From assembly GCF_001677435.1 (NCBI RefSeq), contig NZ_CP016268.1:2655001-2719000 (forward strand): DNA of 64,000 nucleotides, written 5' to 3'. The stretch comes from Woeseia oceani (lineage in GTDB: Bacteria > Pseudomonadota > Gammaproteobacteria > Steroidobacterales > Woeseiaceae). The notes below the pieces were generated by a model that was not told the origin of the DNA, did no database searches, and saw only the letters and a program-made list of their open reading frames with translations. Both the position numbers and the translations under genes were made by a program. Shown in pieces: positions 54,588-63,534 of this stretch. Position 1 is the first letter of the stretch; each line of letters begins with the position of its first letter.

Positions 54588-55661
54588 TTACTGCGGATTC
54601 TGATCCGTCGGCGTCTTTGCTTGAGCGATCTTCCGCCGTGCCTGATTGTCGGCAATTTCGTTGGTCGGCAAACCGGAATCCCGGGCTTCCTGGAAAATAC
54701 CGGTCAGCCTGGGTCCGATTGCCGCAACCCGGTTCATGACCTCGTCTTCGTCAACGTCGCCGTAAAACTCACTGGCTACATTGATAATACCGCCACCATT
54801 GATCACGTAGTCAGGCGCGTACAGGATTCCGGCCTCCAGCAGGCGGCGACCATCGGCATCGGTTTGCAGCTGATTATTCGCGCCGCCCGCGACAATAGTG
54901 CTCTTTATTATTGGGATACTCTGCTCGTTCAATACAGCGCCGAGCGCACAGGGCGCAACCACGTCCACGTCCTGAAACAGAATCTCGTCCAGCGCCACCG
55001 GCTTCGCACCGAACTCATCAACCACCCGGTTGATGCGCGCCTGATCAATATCCGCCACGATCAGCCTGGCGCCAGCCTTGGCAAGGTACGCGCAAAGAAA
55101 GTAGCCGACATTGCCAACGCCTTGCACGGCCACCGTCAGCCCGCGCAGTGTGTCATTGCCCAACCTGAACTTAACCGCCGCTTCAATGCCCTTGAATATA
55201 CCGAACGCGGTCTTGGGTGACGGGTCACCGCCAGCGTGACCGGCTTTTTTCGGCAGGCCGGAAACAAAGCGGGTGCGGCGTGCGATCTTTTCCATCACGG
55301 CGACGCTCATGCCGACATCTTCGGCCGTCACATAGCGTCCATGAAAAGCATCAACGAAATCGCCGAACTTCTCGTAGAGCGCATCAGTCCCCTGAAAATC
55401 GGCCGTTTTGAGTATGACTGCCTTGCCACCGCCGAAACGCAGGTCAGCCATCGCGTTCTTGTAACTCATGCCGCGGGACAGGCGCAGGACGTCATACAGT
55501 GCCTCGGTATCTGACGCGTAGCTCCACAAGCGGCAACCGCCGGCCGCCGGCCCAAGCGCGGTTGAATGGATCGCGATAATGGCACTCAAGCCGGTTGCCG
55601 CATCGCGGCAAAAAGTCACTTGTTCGTGGTTATCGAAGGCCGGATTACTGAAGGCAGACAT
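54588..55661 (-). CDS. Leucine/valine/phenylalanine-type amino acid dehydrogenase
   Basis: A 357-aa NAD-dependent oxidative deaminase of the Glu/Leu/Phe/Val dehydrogenase family. It has the substrate-binding GPAAGGCRLW segment, the catalytic-lysine block MSYKNAMADLRFGGGKAVIL, YVTAEDVGMS, and the Rossmann motif VAVQGVGNVGYFL with the acid in VADID. The length and the GGCR motif fit leucine dehydrogenase best, giving 4-methyl-2-oxopentanoate from leucine. No branched-chain ketoacid dehydrogenase genes are adjacent, so it stands alone. Confidence 0.9.
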   Translation of the reverse strand: MSAFSNPAFDNHEQVTFCRDAATGLSAIIAIHSTALGPAAGGCRLWSYASDTEALYDVLRLSRGMSYKNAMADLRFGGGKAVILKTADFQGTDALYEKFGDFVDAFHGRYVTAEDVGMSVAVMEKIARRTRFVSGLPKKAGHAGGDPSPKTAFGIFKGIEAAVKFRLGNDTLRGLTVAVQGVGNVGYFLCAYLAKAGARLIVADIDQARINRVVDEFGAKPVALDEILFQDVDVVAPCALGAVLNEQSIPIIKSTIVAGGANNQLQTDADGRRLLEAGILYAPDYVINGGGIINVASEFYGDVDEDEVMNRVAAIGPRLTGIFQEARDSGLPTNEIADNQARRKIAQAKTPTDQNPQ

Positions 55662-55808
55662 AGCGTTCCTTCTGTTGCGTTAGCTTACTGGCAGCGTCAC
55701 CGTCGCAGATCCTGTGCGGCGCGTGGATTCTAGCACCCGCTACCTGACCGATCACGGTTGACACCGGACCGCAGCGGTTTGCACGGGCTAGCCACCGGGT
55801 GTCAATGA

Positions 55809-56504
55809 CTAGAACCGCAAGTCCATTGACCTGCACAGAAAAGTCATGAACGGCGCGGCTGTCTTGAACAATGCTGCCACCTGGCGCAAAAACCTGGGTT
55901 CGAGTACCTGCGCGTGCGTCAGCTCGCTGACAGCGATGAAATCCTTCCGACGCAAATCAGTCAGCAACGGATGATTGCTGGCGTAACCGCGCGGTGGGCG
56001 CACCAGGCTTTCTCCGCCGAGTTCGAATTGCCGCCTGAATGCGGGGTTGTCGCGTGCTTTGGTCCAATCGTCAGGCTGGTCAGCGATGCGCGCTCGAATT
56101 TTCGCGAGAGCCGGTGCCGCTGGCCGCCACATACCGGCACCGACGAATACCCGCTGCGGATCTATGTGGAGATAGAAGCCCGGAGCATGTACGTCTTTGG
56201 CCAGTTCGTGGCGAAACTGGATACCGATATTGGTCTTGTACGGGGTCTTGTCCTTGCCGAAGCGTGTATCCCGGTAGACCCGCATCAAGGAACCGCCCAT
56301 GCGTTTTGGCACGGCCTGGAAATGCGCTGAAATCTTCTCCAGCGGCGCTTGCATGGCCTGTATGAAGGCCAGGGACCTGTCGAGGACCTCGGCCTCGTAA
56401 CGCGGCTTGTTCTCGTTGAACCAGTCACGCGTGTTGTTGCGCTCAAGCTCCGCCAGAAAGCGCAGAGTTTGCTCGTCGAAATAGCCGCTGTTTTGTTTTG
56501 CCAT
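55809..56504 (-). CDS. DUF2461 family protein
   Basis: A 231-aa protein of the DUF2461/TIGR02453 family: FLAELERNNTRDWFNENKPRYEAEV at the N-terminus, then RMGGSLMRVYRDTRFGKDKTPYKTNIGIQFRH (in part), and HIDPQRVFVGAGMWRP. These are the conserved blocks of the family, whose function is unknown. It is probably cytoplasmic: no signal or membrane segment. It lies 147 bases upstream of the leucine dehydrogenase gene on the same strand. Confidence 0.87.
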   Translation of the reverse strand: MAKQNSGYFDEQTLRFLAELERNNTRDWFNENKPRYEAEVLDRSLAFIQAMQAPLEKISAHFQAVPKRMGGSLMRVYRDTRFGKDKTPYKTNIGIQFRHELAKDVHAPGFYLHIDPQRVFVGAGMWRPAAPALAKIRARIADQPDDWTKARDNPAFRRQFELGGESLVRPPRGYASNHPLLTDLRRKDFIAVSELTHAQVLEPRFLRQVAALFKTAAPFMTFLCRSMDLRF

Positions 56505-56931
56505 CGGTCACAACGTCCTGCGCCAGCGTTTTTGAAAACCCGCCACCTGCGCGGCGGAACGGTTGCCGACACTATAACGGTACAGCGCCGTTCAGGATGG
56601 AGATGGCGCGCATTGGCCGTGATTTTCCCGACCACGGGCGTACTCGGCCAGCGGGAGCGGCAGGCCGGAGAAAGCAGGCGCGCACGACGTTGCAGTAGCC
56701 TGCGACCCGCAAAAGCGCCGGAGCGCGCTTGCCGAGTCGCAGACCTGCAACGAATGGTCGACGACTGGCGAACGTATGCACAAACGTCAGTGCAGCGAGG
56801 TTCGCCTGGTGCCGTCGACCCCCGATTGACCACGAGGGATGCGAACCCGGCACGACGACCGGGCTGCGGACTACAGGACTATCGGAATTGCGGATGTCGC
56901 CCGGAGGTTAGGCCGTTGTGGCCTGCCCCTG
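56505..56931. other. 427-bp interval with no recognised gene
   Basis: Several overlapping frames exist on both strands, but none has a ribosome-binding site, a recognised domain or a family-like composition. A short hairpin (56910-56914 with 56920-56924) lies just after the cold-shock gene stop on the minus strand, without a T-run. I looked for RNase P, 6S, SRP and tRNA hallmarks and did not see them. An unrecognised small RNA cannot be ruled out. Confidence 0.4.
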
Positions 56932-57144
56932 TTATTCGGCGATGACGTTTTCCGCTTGCGGGCCTTTCTGACCCTGGGTCACTTCCATAGAGACCTTCTG
57001 GCCTTCTTTCAGTGATTTAAAGCCTTCCATCTGGATTGCGCTGTGATGCACGAATACGTCTTGCCCCCCCTCGCGCTCAATAAACCCAAACCCCTTGTCA
57101 TCGTTGAACCATTTAACGGTTCCGGTCACTCTTTCACCTGCCAT
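56932..57144 (-). CDS. Cold-shock domain protein (CspA family)
   Basis: A 70-aa single-stranded nucleic acid chaperone: [20 protein letters not shown] contains the RNP1 motif, [17 protein letters not shown] the RNP2 motif, and the domain ends GPQAENV. The length is exactly that of CspA-type proteins. The ATG at 57144 is six bases after GAGGT; a longer frame only reads through the leader. The upstream leader contains a 14-bp palindrome. Cold induction is typical of the family but not shown by the sequence. Confidence 0.95.
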   Translation of the reverse strand: MAGERVTGTVKWFNDDKGFGFIEREGGQDVFVHHSAIQMEGFKSLKEGQKVSMEVTQGQKGPQAENVIAE

Positions 57145-57194
57145 GATTACCTCAGTACGTAAAATTCCCGGCCCCCCGGCCGGAACAAGGCCGA

Positions 57195-57208
57195 GACAGC
57201 TAGCTGTC
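57195..57208. repeat. Perfect 14-bp palindrome in the cold-shock gene leader
   Basis: GACAGCTAGCTGTC lies about 50 bases before the csp start codon, within the probable 5' untranslated region or promoter. It could bind a dimeric regulator or form part of a leader structure. Confidence 0.4.
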
Positions 57209-57399
57209 AGGGCAGCGGTCATATTACTCATATTCGGCGCCAAACGCGCCCCCTATGGCAATTTTTTGTCCGCATATGGGCGCGGAGCGGCAATATAAGG
57301 CCGGGAAAACGGTTTTTTTACGAAACTGAAGCGACCGGCGCAGGATCGCGCGCCATTTCGGTGCAAACGAACCTGCCACAGCGGCCACGCGTTGCAGCA

Positions 57400-58503
57400 T
57401 CAGACTCCGAGCAAGCGGAACATCGTGGGCGCCAGCGTCGCGATCATCAGCAGACTTACTGCGCCAATCAGCGCCGCTGCCAGCATGCCGAGCAGGAATG
57501 GCCGCGGCCCGATTTCACGCAAGCCAGCGAACATTGAGGTCAGGCCGACGGCAGCCATCGCGATCAGGAGAAAGTGTTCTGCGGCGCTGCGGAGCCAGCT
57601 CACGGTCCCGTCCCATACTTCGGGCGCAAGAAAACCGAATGGCCGGTCGCCGAGGTCGCCGACTGTGCGCAGCGCAGACATCGCGGCAAAACCGATAATG
57701 AACCACGGCACCATGGACCACAGCGACACCCGCTTGTCGCTGGCCGCTTTGCCCTCGCTTGCGTACAAAAAGCCAACGAGCGGAATGACGGCAATCATGC
57801 ACAGGTTGCGCACCAGCTTCGTTACGGTGGCGATATCCAGCGCCACCGGCGACTGGTATTGCGCTTCGTACATCATGCCCGCACCGGCCACTTGGGCCGT
57901 CTCGTGGATAGACGTACCGAGGAACAGGCCGGCCATCGCCGGCTGATCGGCGAACAACCAGTGGCCGACGTACGGGTAACAAAACATCGCGACCAGGCCG
58001 AACACGGTGATACAGGCGATTGCGTAACTGACTTCAGCTTCGCGCGCGCGAATCAAAGGTGCTGTCGCGACAATCGCCGTGGCGCCGCAAATGCTGGTAC
58101 CGACCGCAATCAGTCCACTAAGCTGGCGCGAAAGGCCGAGCCGTTGCCCGAGGAAGCGGACCGTGATCAGCCCGACGCCGATCGCAACCACGACAAACGG
58201 CAACGCCACGAGGGTGAAGCGGCCAGCACCGAGCAGGCTGAGGCGGATGCCGAGCAACATGATGCCAAGGCGCAGGATGGTGCTGGCACAAAACCGCAGG
58301 CCATCGCGGACGCCCTCGGGCAAAGTCACGGTATTGGCGATGACCATGCCGATGATAATGGCCATCATGATGTCGCTGATCGGGCTCTTCGCAAAACCCA
58401 GTACGGATTCGCCCACCCAAACGGCCGCGTAGCCGGCGGCAAACGCCACCAGTACCGCCAGGGCCAGTCCACCCCACCATTGTCCGTTCCTGACTTGCGC
58501 CAC
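57400..58503 (-). CDS. YeiH/UPF0324 family putative sulfate or sulfonate exporter
   Basis: A 367-aa membrane protein with about ten hydrophobic helices. Conserved family blocks are visible: FAKSPISDIMMAIIIGMVIAN, RLGIMLLGIRLSLLGAG, GTSICGATAIVATAPLIRA and FLGTSIHETAQVAGAG. The family is annotated as putative sulfate exporters, but direct evidence is thin, so the substrate is open. The start is GTG at 58503, preceded by an AGGGG. It appears monocistronic. Confidence 0.9.
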   Translation of the reverse strand: MAQVRNGQWWGGLALAVLVAFAAGYAAVWVGESVLGFAKSPISDIMMAIIIGMVIANTVTLPEGVRDGLRFCASTILRLGIMLLGIRLSLLGAGRFTLVALPFVVVAIGVGLITVRFLGQRLGLSRQLSGLIAVGTSICGATAIVATAPLIRAREAEVSYAIACITVFGLVAMFCYPYVGHWLFADQPAMAGLFLGTSIHETAQVAGAGMMYEAQYQSPVALDIATVTKLVRNLCMIAVIPLVGFLYASEGKAASDKRVSLWSMVPWFIIGFAAMSALRTVGDLGDRPFGFLAPEVWDGTVSWLRSAAEHFLLIAMAAVGLTSMFAGLREIGPRPFLLGMLAAALIGAVSLLMIATLAPTMFRLLGV

Positions 58504-58567
58504 GATAATTCCCCTGGTTATGAAAGCAGCAAGCGCTTACTCGCTGATTTGGCGGTGCGATTGGTAG

Positions 58568-59722
58568 TTATTTCTTGCGTACCGCCAGCATGTTTCGTCG
58601 CAAGTCGGCAATGGACTTGCAGCCCATCAGCAACATGCCGCGTTCTATCTCGCTCTGCAACAAGCTCATCGCCCGCCGCACGCCTTGTGAGCCCGCTGCC
58701 GCGAGCGCGTACAGGTACAGGCGGCCACCGGAACAGGCGGTCGCGCCCATCGCCAGCGCCTTCAGGACGTGCGTGCCACGACGAATGCCGCCGTCGACAA
58801 TGATTTCGATATCGCCGCCGACGGCATCGACTATCGCGGGCAATTGATCGATCGGTGAGCGCGAACCGTCGAGCTGCCGGCCGCCGTGATTGGAAATCAT
58901 GATGGCACTTGCACCGATGTCGACCGCGCGGCGGGCGTCATCCACGGACATCACGCCCTTGATGGCGAAAGGACCGCCCCACTCCGCGATCATATTCGCG
59001 GCATCGTCCCAGCTGATCGTGCGTTTCAACTCTTTGTTCAGATACTCCATCACGGATACCGGTACTTTCGACCCGGCATCGACGCTTGCCGATATGTTCG
59101 GGAGGTCGAATTTTTCACGCGCCAGGTAGTTCAGCGTCCAGTTCGGGTGGGTCATGAAGCTGAGCAAGCTGCGCGGTGTCAGCTTCGGCGGTGTTGTCAT
59201 GCCGGTCAGGTAATCACGTTCGCGGTTGCCGGCGACGATGGTGTCCACGGTCAGCGCGAGCGCGTCGAATTTCGCTTCGCGACAACGCTCGATCATGCTG
59301 GTGGTGAGCCCCGGGTCATTGTGCACGTAGATCTGAAACAGCTTCGGCGCGGCGCTCATTGCACCCAGTTCTTCGATGCTGCGGGTACCGAGCGTTGAAA
59401 CACCAAACATCGTGCCGAGTTTATCCGCCGTGCGCGCCAGTGCCGTTTCCCCTTCGTGATGAAAGAGGCGCTGCATGGCCGTGGGCGACATGAACAGCGG
59501 CATGTCGAGCTTGCGCCCGAGCACTTCAACCGACATATCGACACTATCAATGCCGGCCAGCACATTCGGCACGAGATCCACATCATCGAACGCGCTGGTA
59601 TTGCGGCCCAGCGTGACTTCGTCGTCAGCACCTCCATCGATGTAGTGAAAAATGGGCGCGGGCAGGCGCTTTTTCGCCAGCCGTCGAAAATCGTCAGTCT
59701 TGTAGCACTGTTGCAGTCGCAT
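58568..59722 (-). CDS. lldD: FMN-dependent L-lactate/alpha-hydroxy-acid dehydrogenase
   Basis: A 384-aa TIM-barrel flavoenzyme of the LldD/glycolate oxidase family that oxidises L-lactate to pyruvate at the membrane. It has PAPIFHYIDGGADDEVT, MSPTAMQRLFHHEGE, the catalytic histidine in ISNHGGRQLDGSRSP and the FMN-binding EIIVDGGIRRGTHVLKALAMGA (in part). The substrate could be another 2-hydroxy acid. The start at 59722 gives the family-typical N-terminus (RLQQCYKTDDFRRLAKKRLP, in part). The permease and regulator seen in enteric lld operons are absent. Confidence 0.88.
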   Translation of the reverse strand: MRLQQCYKTDDFRRLAKKRLPAPIFHYIDGGADDEVTLGRNTSAFDDVDLVPNVLAGIDSVDMSVEVLGRKLDMPLFMSPTAMQRLFHHEGETALARTADKLGTMFGVSTLGTRSIEELGAMSAAPKLFQIYVHNDPGLTTSMIERCREAKFDALALTVDTIVAGNRERDYLTGMTTPPKLTPRSLLSFMTHPNWTLNYLAREKFDLPNISASVDAGSKVPVSVMEYLNKELKRTISWDDAANMIAEWGGPFAIKGVMSVDDARRAVDIGASAIMISNHGGRQLDGSRSPIDQLPAIVDAVGGDIEIIVDGGIRRGTHVLKALAMGATACSGGRLYLYALAAAGSQGVRRAMSLLQSEIERGMLLMGCKSIADLRRNMLAVRKK

Positions 59723-59866
59723 GCTATCCCCGGTAATCGCAATTTGAGGGCGCATATCTTACAGACACCAATGCCGGGTTCGGCAACTTTTGCCTGCGGG
59801 GATTCAAGCGTTGCGAAAGCCTGCTACCATTGCGCGCGATAAATGCAGGCACGACCGGACCGGCGC

Positions 59867-60898
59867 ATGAACACTCTCACAATCGAACAGGTACGTAATC
59901 AACGGGTCGCGCGCTGGCTGCTGATCTGCTGTGCGCTGGTGTTCGCGATGGTGGTTCTCGGCGGCTTCACCCGCTTGACTGAATCCGGGCTCTCAATGGT
60001 CGACTGGCGTCCGGCGACCGGCTGGCTGCCGCCGTTATCGGACGCCGCTTGGGACCAGGAATTTTCCCGCTACCAGCAATCGCCGCAATACCTGAAGAGC
60101 AATTCGCACATGAATGTGCATGATTTTAAAGGTATTTTCTGGCTAGAATATTTGCACCGCCTGCTCGGCCGGATCATCGGCCTGGCGTTTCTGCTGCCGT
60201 TTCTGTATTTCGCGGCGCGCGGCTATATCCGCCGCAGCGAGACCCCCAAATTCACCCTGATGTTCGTGCTCGGCGGGCTGCAGGGCGTACTCGGCTGGTA
60301 CATGGTCAAGAGCGGGCTGGTCGATAACCCGGCGGTCAGTCAGTACCGTTTGACGGCCCATCTCGTCGCCGCGTTCATGATTTACGGTTTCATGCTGTGG
60401 GTGGCGCTCAGCCGGCTCTACCCCGCCGAAGGACGCAGCGTACACCCGTTGTTCGGCCGTACCCTTGCGCTGTCGGTACTGATACTGGTCACGATTATTT
60501 CCGGTGGTTTTGTCGCCGGGCTGCGGGCCGGCAAAATCTACAACACGTTCCCGATGATGGGCGACTACTGGATACCGCCTGGCCTGTTTGCGCTGGAACC
60601 CGCCTGGCGAAATTTCTTCGACAACATCGCGACAGTCCAGTTTGACCACCGGGTCCTCGCGATCACCACGTTCACCATGGTCTGTCTTTACTGGTGGCGC
60701 ATGCGCCGCGCTGAACTACCGCGGCGCATAGCCATCGGCGTCAATGCACTGCTGCATACCGCGATACTGCAGGTCGTGCTGGGCATCTCAACCCTGTTGC
60801 TCATGGTTCCCATCGTGCTGGGCGCGGCGCATCAGGCCGTCGCAATGCTGCTCTTTACAATAGCGCTGTATCTTTGCCACAGTCTGCGCCGCGTCTGA
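59867..60898 (+). CDS. ctaA: Heme A synthase (COX15/CtaA)
   Basis: A 343-aa membrane enzyme that oxidises the C8 methyl of heme O to make heme A for aa3-type cytochrome oxidases. It has eight helices and the four conserved histidine sites: FKGIFWLEYLHRLLGR, YRLTAHL, VQFDHRVLA and LGAAHQAVAML. The early segment VVLGGFTRLTESGLSMVDWRP is a strong family signature. No cytochrome oxidase, SURF1 or heme O synthase gene lies in the window, so the gene is separated from its usual neighbours. The start at 59867 gives the normal N-terminus. Confidence 0.95.
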   Translation: MNTLTIEQVRNQRVARWLLICCALVFAMVVLGGFTRLTESGLSMVDWRPATGWLPPLSDAAWDQEFSRYQQSPQYLKSNSHMNVHDFKGIFWLEYLHRLLGRIIGLAFLLPFLYFAARGYIRRSETPKFTLMFVLGGLQGVLGWYMVKSGLVDNPAVSQYRLTAHLVAAFMIYGFMLWVALSRLYPAEGRSVHPLFGRTLALSVLILVTIISGGFVAGLRAGKIYNTFPMMGDYWIPPGLFALEPAWRNFFDNIATVQFDHRVLAITTFTMVCLYWWRMRRAELPRRIAIGVNALLHTAILQVVLGISTLLLMVPIVLGAAHQAVAMLLFTIALYLCHSLRRV

Positions 60899-60929
60899 TT
60901 CGGCGGTTTGCTCGTGAGGTTTATCTGAC

Positions 60930-62186
60930 GTGAAAAGCGCGCTCATGCCCGTTGCTGCCTTGTTGCTGGGAGTCGCCTTGCTCCTCACCGGCCAGGGCTT
61001 GCAAGGCACCTTGCTGCCGGTGCGCGCCTCGCTGGAATCCTTCAGCGCGCTGTCCATCGGCGTGATGGGCGGTGCTTACTTTCTGGGATTCACCTTCGGC
61101 TGCCTCAAAGGTGGCGACCTGGTTGCCAAAGTCGGCCACGTTCGGGTGTTCGCGGCGATGACCGCCATCGCCTCAGCCGCGCCGCTGTTGCACGGCCTGA
61201 TACTGGAACCGATCACCTGGACCGCGTTGCGCTCGCTGACCGGTTTCTGTTTCGCCGTGTTGTACATCGTAATTGAGAGCTGGTTGAACGAAGTCTCGAC
61301 CAACGAGAACCGCGGCATGGTGTTCTCGACCTACGTGATGATCACGATGAGCGTGTTTGCCATCGGCCAGATGATGATGCTGATGTACGATCCGCTCGAG
61401 CTGTACCTGTTTGGTATCGTCGCGGTGCTCATTTCTGTAGCGGTTGTTCCGGTCGTGTTGTCGACAGCACCAGGGCCACAACAGCCGCACAGCGCCAAGG
61501 TCGACTTACGCCGCCTGTTTTTCATCTCGCCCGCCGGTACCGTCACCTGTTTTTGCAGCGGCCTCGCCAACGGTGCGTTCTGGTCACTGGCGCCCGCAGT
61601 TGCCGTCGCCGTATCCGACGATCTCTCCATGGCCGCCTGGTTCATGTCGGCCAGCGTCATCGGTGGCGCGGTTTCGCAGTGGCCGGTCGGCTGGCTGTCC
61701 GACCGGGTCGGTCGTCGCCCGATGATGATTGCCTGTGCCATTTTCTCCAGCCTCATTGCCCTGCTCATTGTTATTGGCGGCGAGTCGACATCCATGACCA
61801 CATTCGCGATTCTGGGCTTTGCGTGGGGCGCTGCCGCGTTTCCGCAGTACGCCATTGCCGTGGCCAACACCAACGATCATGCCGAACCGAGTGAGTACGT
61901 GATGGTGTCGAGCGGCTTGTTGCTGGTTTACGGGCTTGGCGCGATTGTCGGACCGCTCATTGCCAGTGTCGCGATGACCTATGCCAGTAGTACGGCTTTG
62001 TACCTGCACACCGCCGTCGTGCACATTCTGGTCGCGATATACATCGGCTTTCGTACCACTCAACGTACGGCACCACCGGATGCCGAGCATATTGATTTCA
62101 GCGAGTCGCTGGTCGCCGCGCGTACGATGTCGCAGGTCTACGAAGAAGAAACGCACAACGAGGTGGCTGACGAGCCAGCCACCTGA
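60930..62186 (+). CDS. MFS transporter (YcaD-like)
   Basis: A 418-aa major facilitator with about twelve helices. It has the early motif GGAYFLGFTFGCLKGGDLVAKVGHVRVF, a central hydrophilic loop (STAPGPQQPHSAKVDLRRLF) and the second-half signature GWLSDRVGRRPMMI. It resembles the YcaD-type subgroup of unknown substrate. A hydrophilic C-terminal tail (DAEHIDFSESLVAARTMSQVYEEE) is cytoplasmic. The GTG start at 60930 follows GTGAGGT by nine bases. It lies 31 bases after ctaA and may be co-transcribed. Confidence 0.88.
   Translation: MKSALMPVAALLLGVALLLTGQGLQGTLLPVRASLESFSALSIGVMGGAYFLGFTFGCLKGGDLVAKVGHVRVFAAMTAIASAAPLLHGLILEPITWTALRSLTGFCFAVLYIVIESWLNEVSTNENRGMVFSTYVMITMSVFAIGQMMMLMYDPLELYLFGIVAVLISVAVVPVVLSTAPGPQQPHSAKVDLRRLFFISPAGTVTCFCSGLANGAFWSLAPAVAVAVSDDLSMAAWFMSASVIGGAVSQWPVGWLSDRVGRRPMMIACAIFSSLIALLIVIGGESTSMTTFAILGFAWGAAAFPQYAIAVANTNDHAEPSEYVMVSSGLLLVYGLGAIVGPLIASVAMTYASSTALYLHTAVVHILVAIYIGFRTTQRTAPPDAEHIDFSESLVAARTMSQVYEEETHNEVADEPAT
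62161..62184. terminator. Hairpin at the end of the MFS gene
   Basis: An 8-bp perfect inverted repeat (62161-62168 with 62177-62184) overlaps the last codons of the MFS gene, facing the converging PLP-enzyme gene. No T-run follows, so it may be a weak terminator or just coding sequence. Confidence 0.3.
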
Positions 62187-62213
62187 GTTCTGCCTGCCGT
62201 GCCGTGGTGGGAA

Positions 62214-63371
62214 CTAAACCTTGATAGCCGCGAGCGCTTTCTCCAACGCTTCAATCAGATCTTCCGCGTCTTCAAGGCCGACCGACAAACGCACCAGGCC
62301 GTCAATAATACCGACGCGTTCGCGCTCTTTTTTCTCAACGGCGGCGTGTGTCATGGTGACCGGATGGGTAATCAGCGATTCCACTGAACCGAGATTCTCA
62401 GCCAAGGTCCACAGCTCGATGTTGTCCATCAGCTGCTTGCCGGCTTTGACACCGCCTTTCACTTCGAACCACATCATCGCGCCAAAGCCGCTTGCCTGCT
62501 TCTTCGCCAGTTCGTGCTGACTGAAGGACTCCAGTCCGGGGTAAGCGACTTGCTTAACTTTGTCGTGCTTTTCGAGGTAACGGGCAATCGCCATCGCGTT
62601 CGCCGATTGCTGATCCATGCGCACGGACAAGGTTTTGCAACCCTGCAAGGTCAGCCACGCCACCTGCGGCGACATGATTGAGCCGGTGCTGTTCTGAATG
62701 AAGCGCAGCTTCTCATCGAGTTCTTTGGTCTTGGCGATAACAGCGCCGCCGACCGTTGCATTGTGGCCATCGAAATACTTCGTCGTGCTGTGCAGCGACA
62801 GGTCCGCACCGAGCTCAAGCGCTTGCTGGTAACACGGCGTCAGGAAGGTATTGTCCACGACGTGCACGGCCTTGGCCGCCTGTGCGATCTCGGAAATGGC
62901 CGCGATGTCGGAGAGCTTCATCGTTGGATTGGCCGGCGTTTCGGTCAGGAACAACTTCGTGTTCTTGCGCACGGCGGCTTTAACAGCAGCCGGGTCGGCC
63001 GTATCCGCGAACGTAAAATCAATACCAAAACGGTTCAGCACCTTGGTGCACAAACGGTAGGTACCGCCGTACGCGACATCGGAAATAATGGCGTGGTCAC
63101 CTGCGCTGAGAAACGCGAGCATCGTGCCGTGCACGGCTGACATGCCGGTGGTGAAACAGGTTGCGTCCGCACCGCCTTCCAGCACTGCGAGTTTTTTCTC
63201 CAGCGCGCGGACGGTCGGGTTGCCGGAGCGAGAATAGGAGTAGCCTTTCGCGAGATAGGTATCGACCGATTCCTGAACGAAGGTCGTCGATTGGTAGATC
63301 GGCGTGAGTATCGCGCCGGTGGTCGGGTCGGGGGTAACTCCAGCGTGGACCTGCTTGCTGCGAAAGCGCAT
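62214..63371 (-). CDS. Cystathionine gamma-synthase/gamma-lyase family PLP enzyme
   Basis: A 385-aa Cys/Met-metabolism PLP enzyme. It has IYQSTTFVQES, YSYSRSGNPTVRALEKKLAVLEGG, the PLP-phosphate region GMSAVHGTML, the Schiff-base lysine in HSTTKYFDGHN and LGSVESLITHPVTMTHA. It carries out trans-sulfuration: either cystathionine synthesis from O-succinyl or O-acetylhomoserine, or cleavage to cysteine and 2-oxobutyrate. The sequence alone does not separate these. The start at 63371 is six bases after AGGAG; an ATG at 63377 is less well spaced. It converges on the MFS gene. Confidence 0.88.
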   Translation of the reverse strand: MRFRSKQVHAGVTPDPTTGAILTPIYQSTTFVQESVDTYLAKGYSYSRSGNPTVRALEKKLAVLEGGADATCFTTGMSAVHGTMLAFLSAGDHAIISDVAYGGTYRLCTKVLNRFGIDFTFADTADPAAVKAAVRKNTKLFLTETPANPTMKLSDIAAISEIAQAAKAVHVVDNTFLTPCYQQALELGADLSLHSTTKYFDGHNATVGGAVIAKTKELDEKLRFIQNSTGSIMSPQVAWLTLQGCKTLSVRMDQQSANAMAIARYLEKHDKVKQVAYPGLESFSQHELAKKQASGFGAMMWFEVKGGVKAGKQLMDNIELWTLAENLGSVESLITHPVTMTHAAVEKKERERVGIIDGLVRLSVGLEDAEDLIEALEKALAAIKV

Positions 63372-63534
63372 GAACATCTCCTGATTTCTCGGTGAATACT
63401 GTGCTTGCTGGCCGATATCATACACACTCCCCCGTTCCGGAAGTATGCACAACTGATCGCCAGCACAGGCTCAACACGCGTGGCTCGCCGGCTGCCCGGA
63501 AGCGCTGTCGGAACTGACAATAACGAGGAAAACC

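Noticed and set aside
56800-56860. tRNA-like T-loop (GGGTTCGCATCCC on the minus strand)
   Set aside because: Only three of five T-stem pairs form, position 58 would be C rather than A, and no acceptor or anticodon arm can be drawn.
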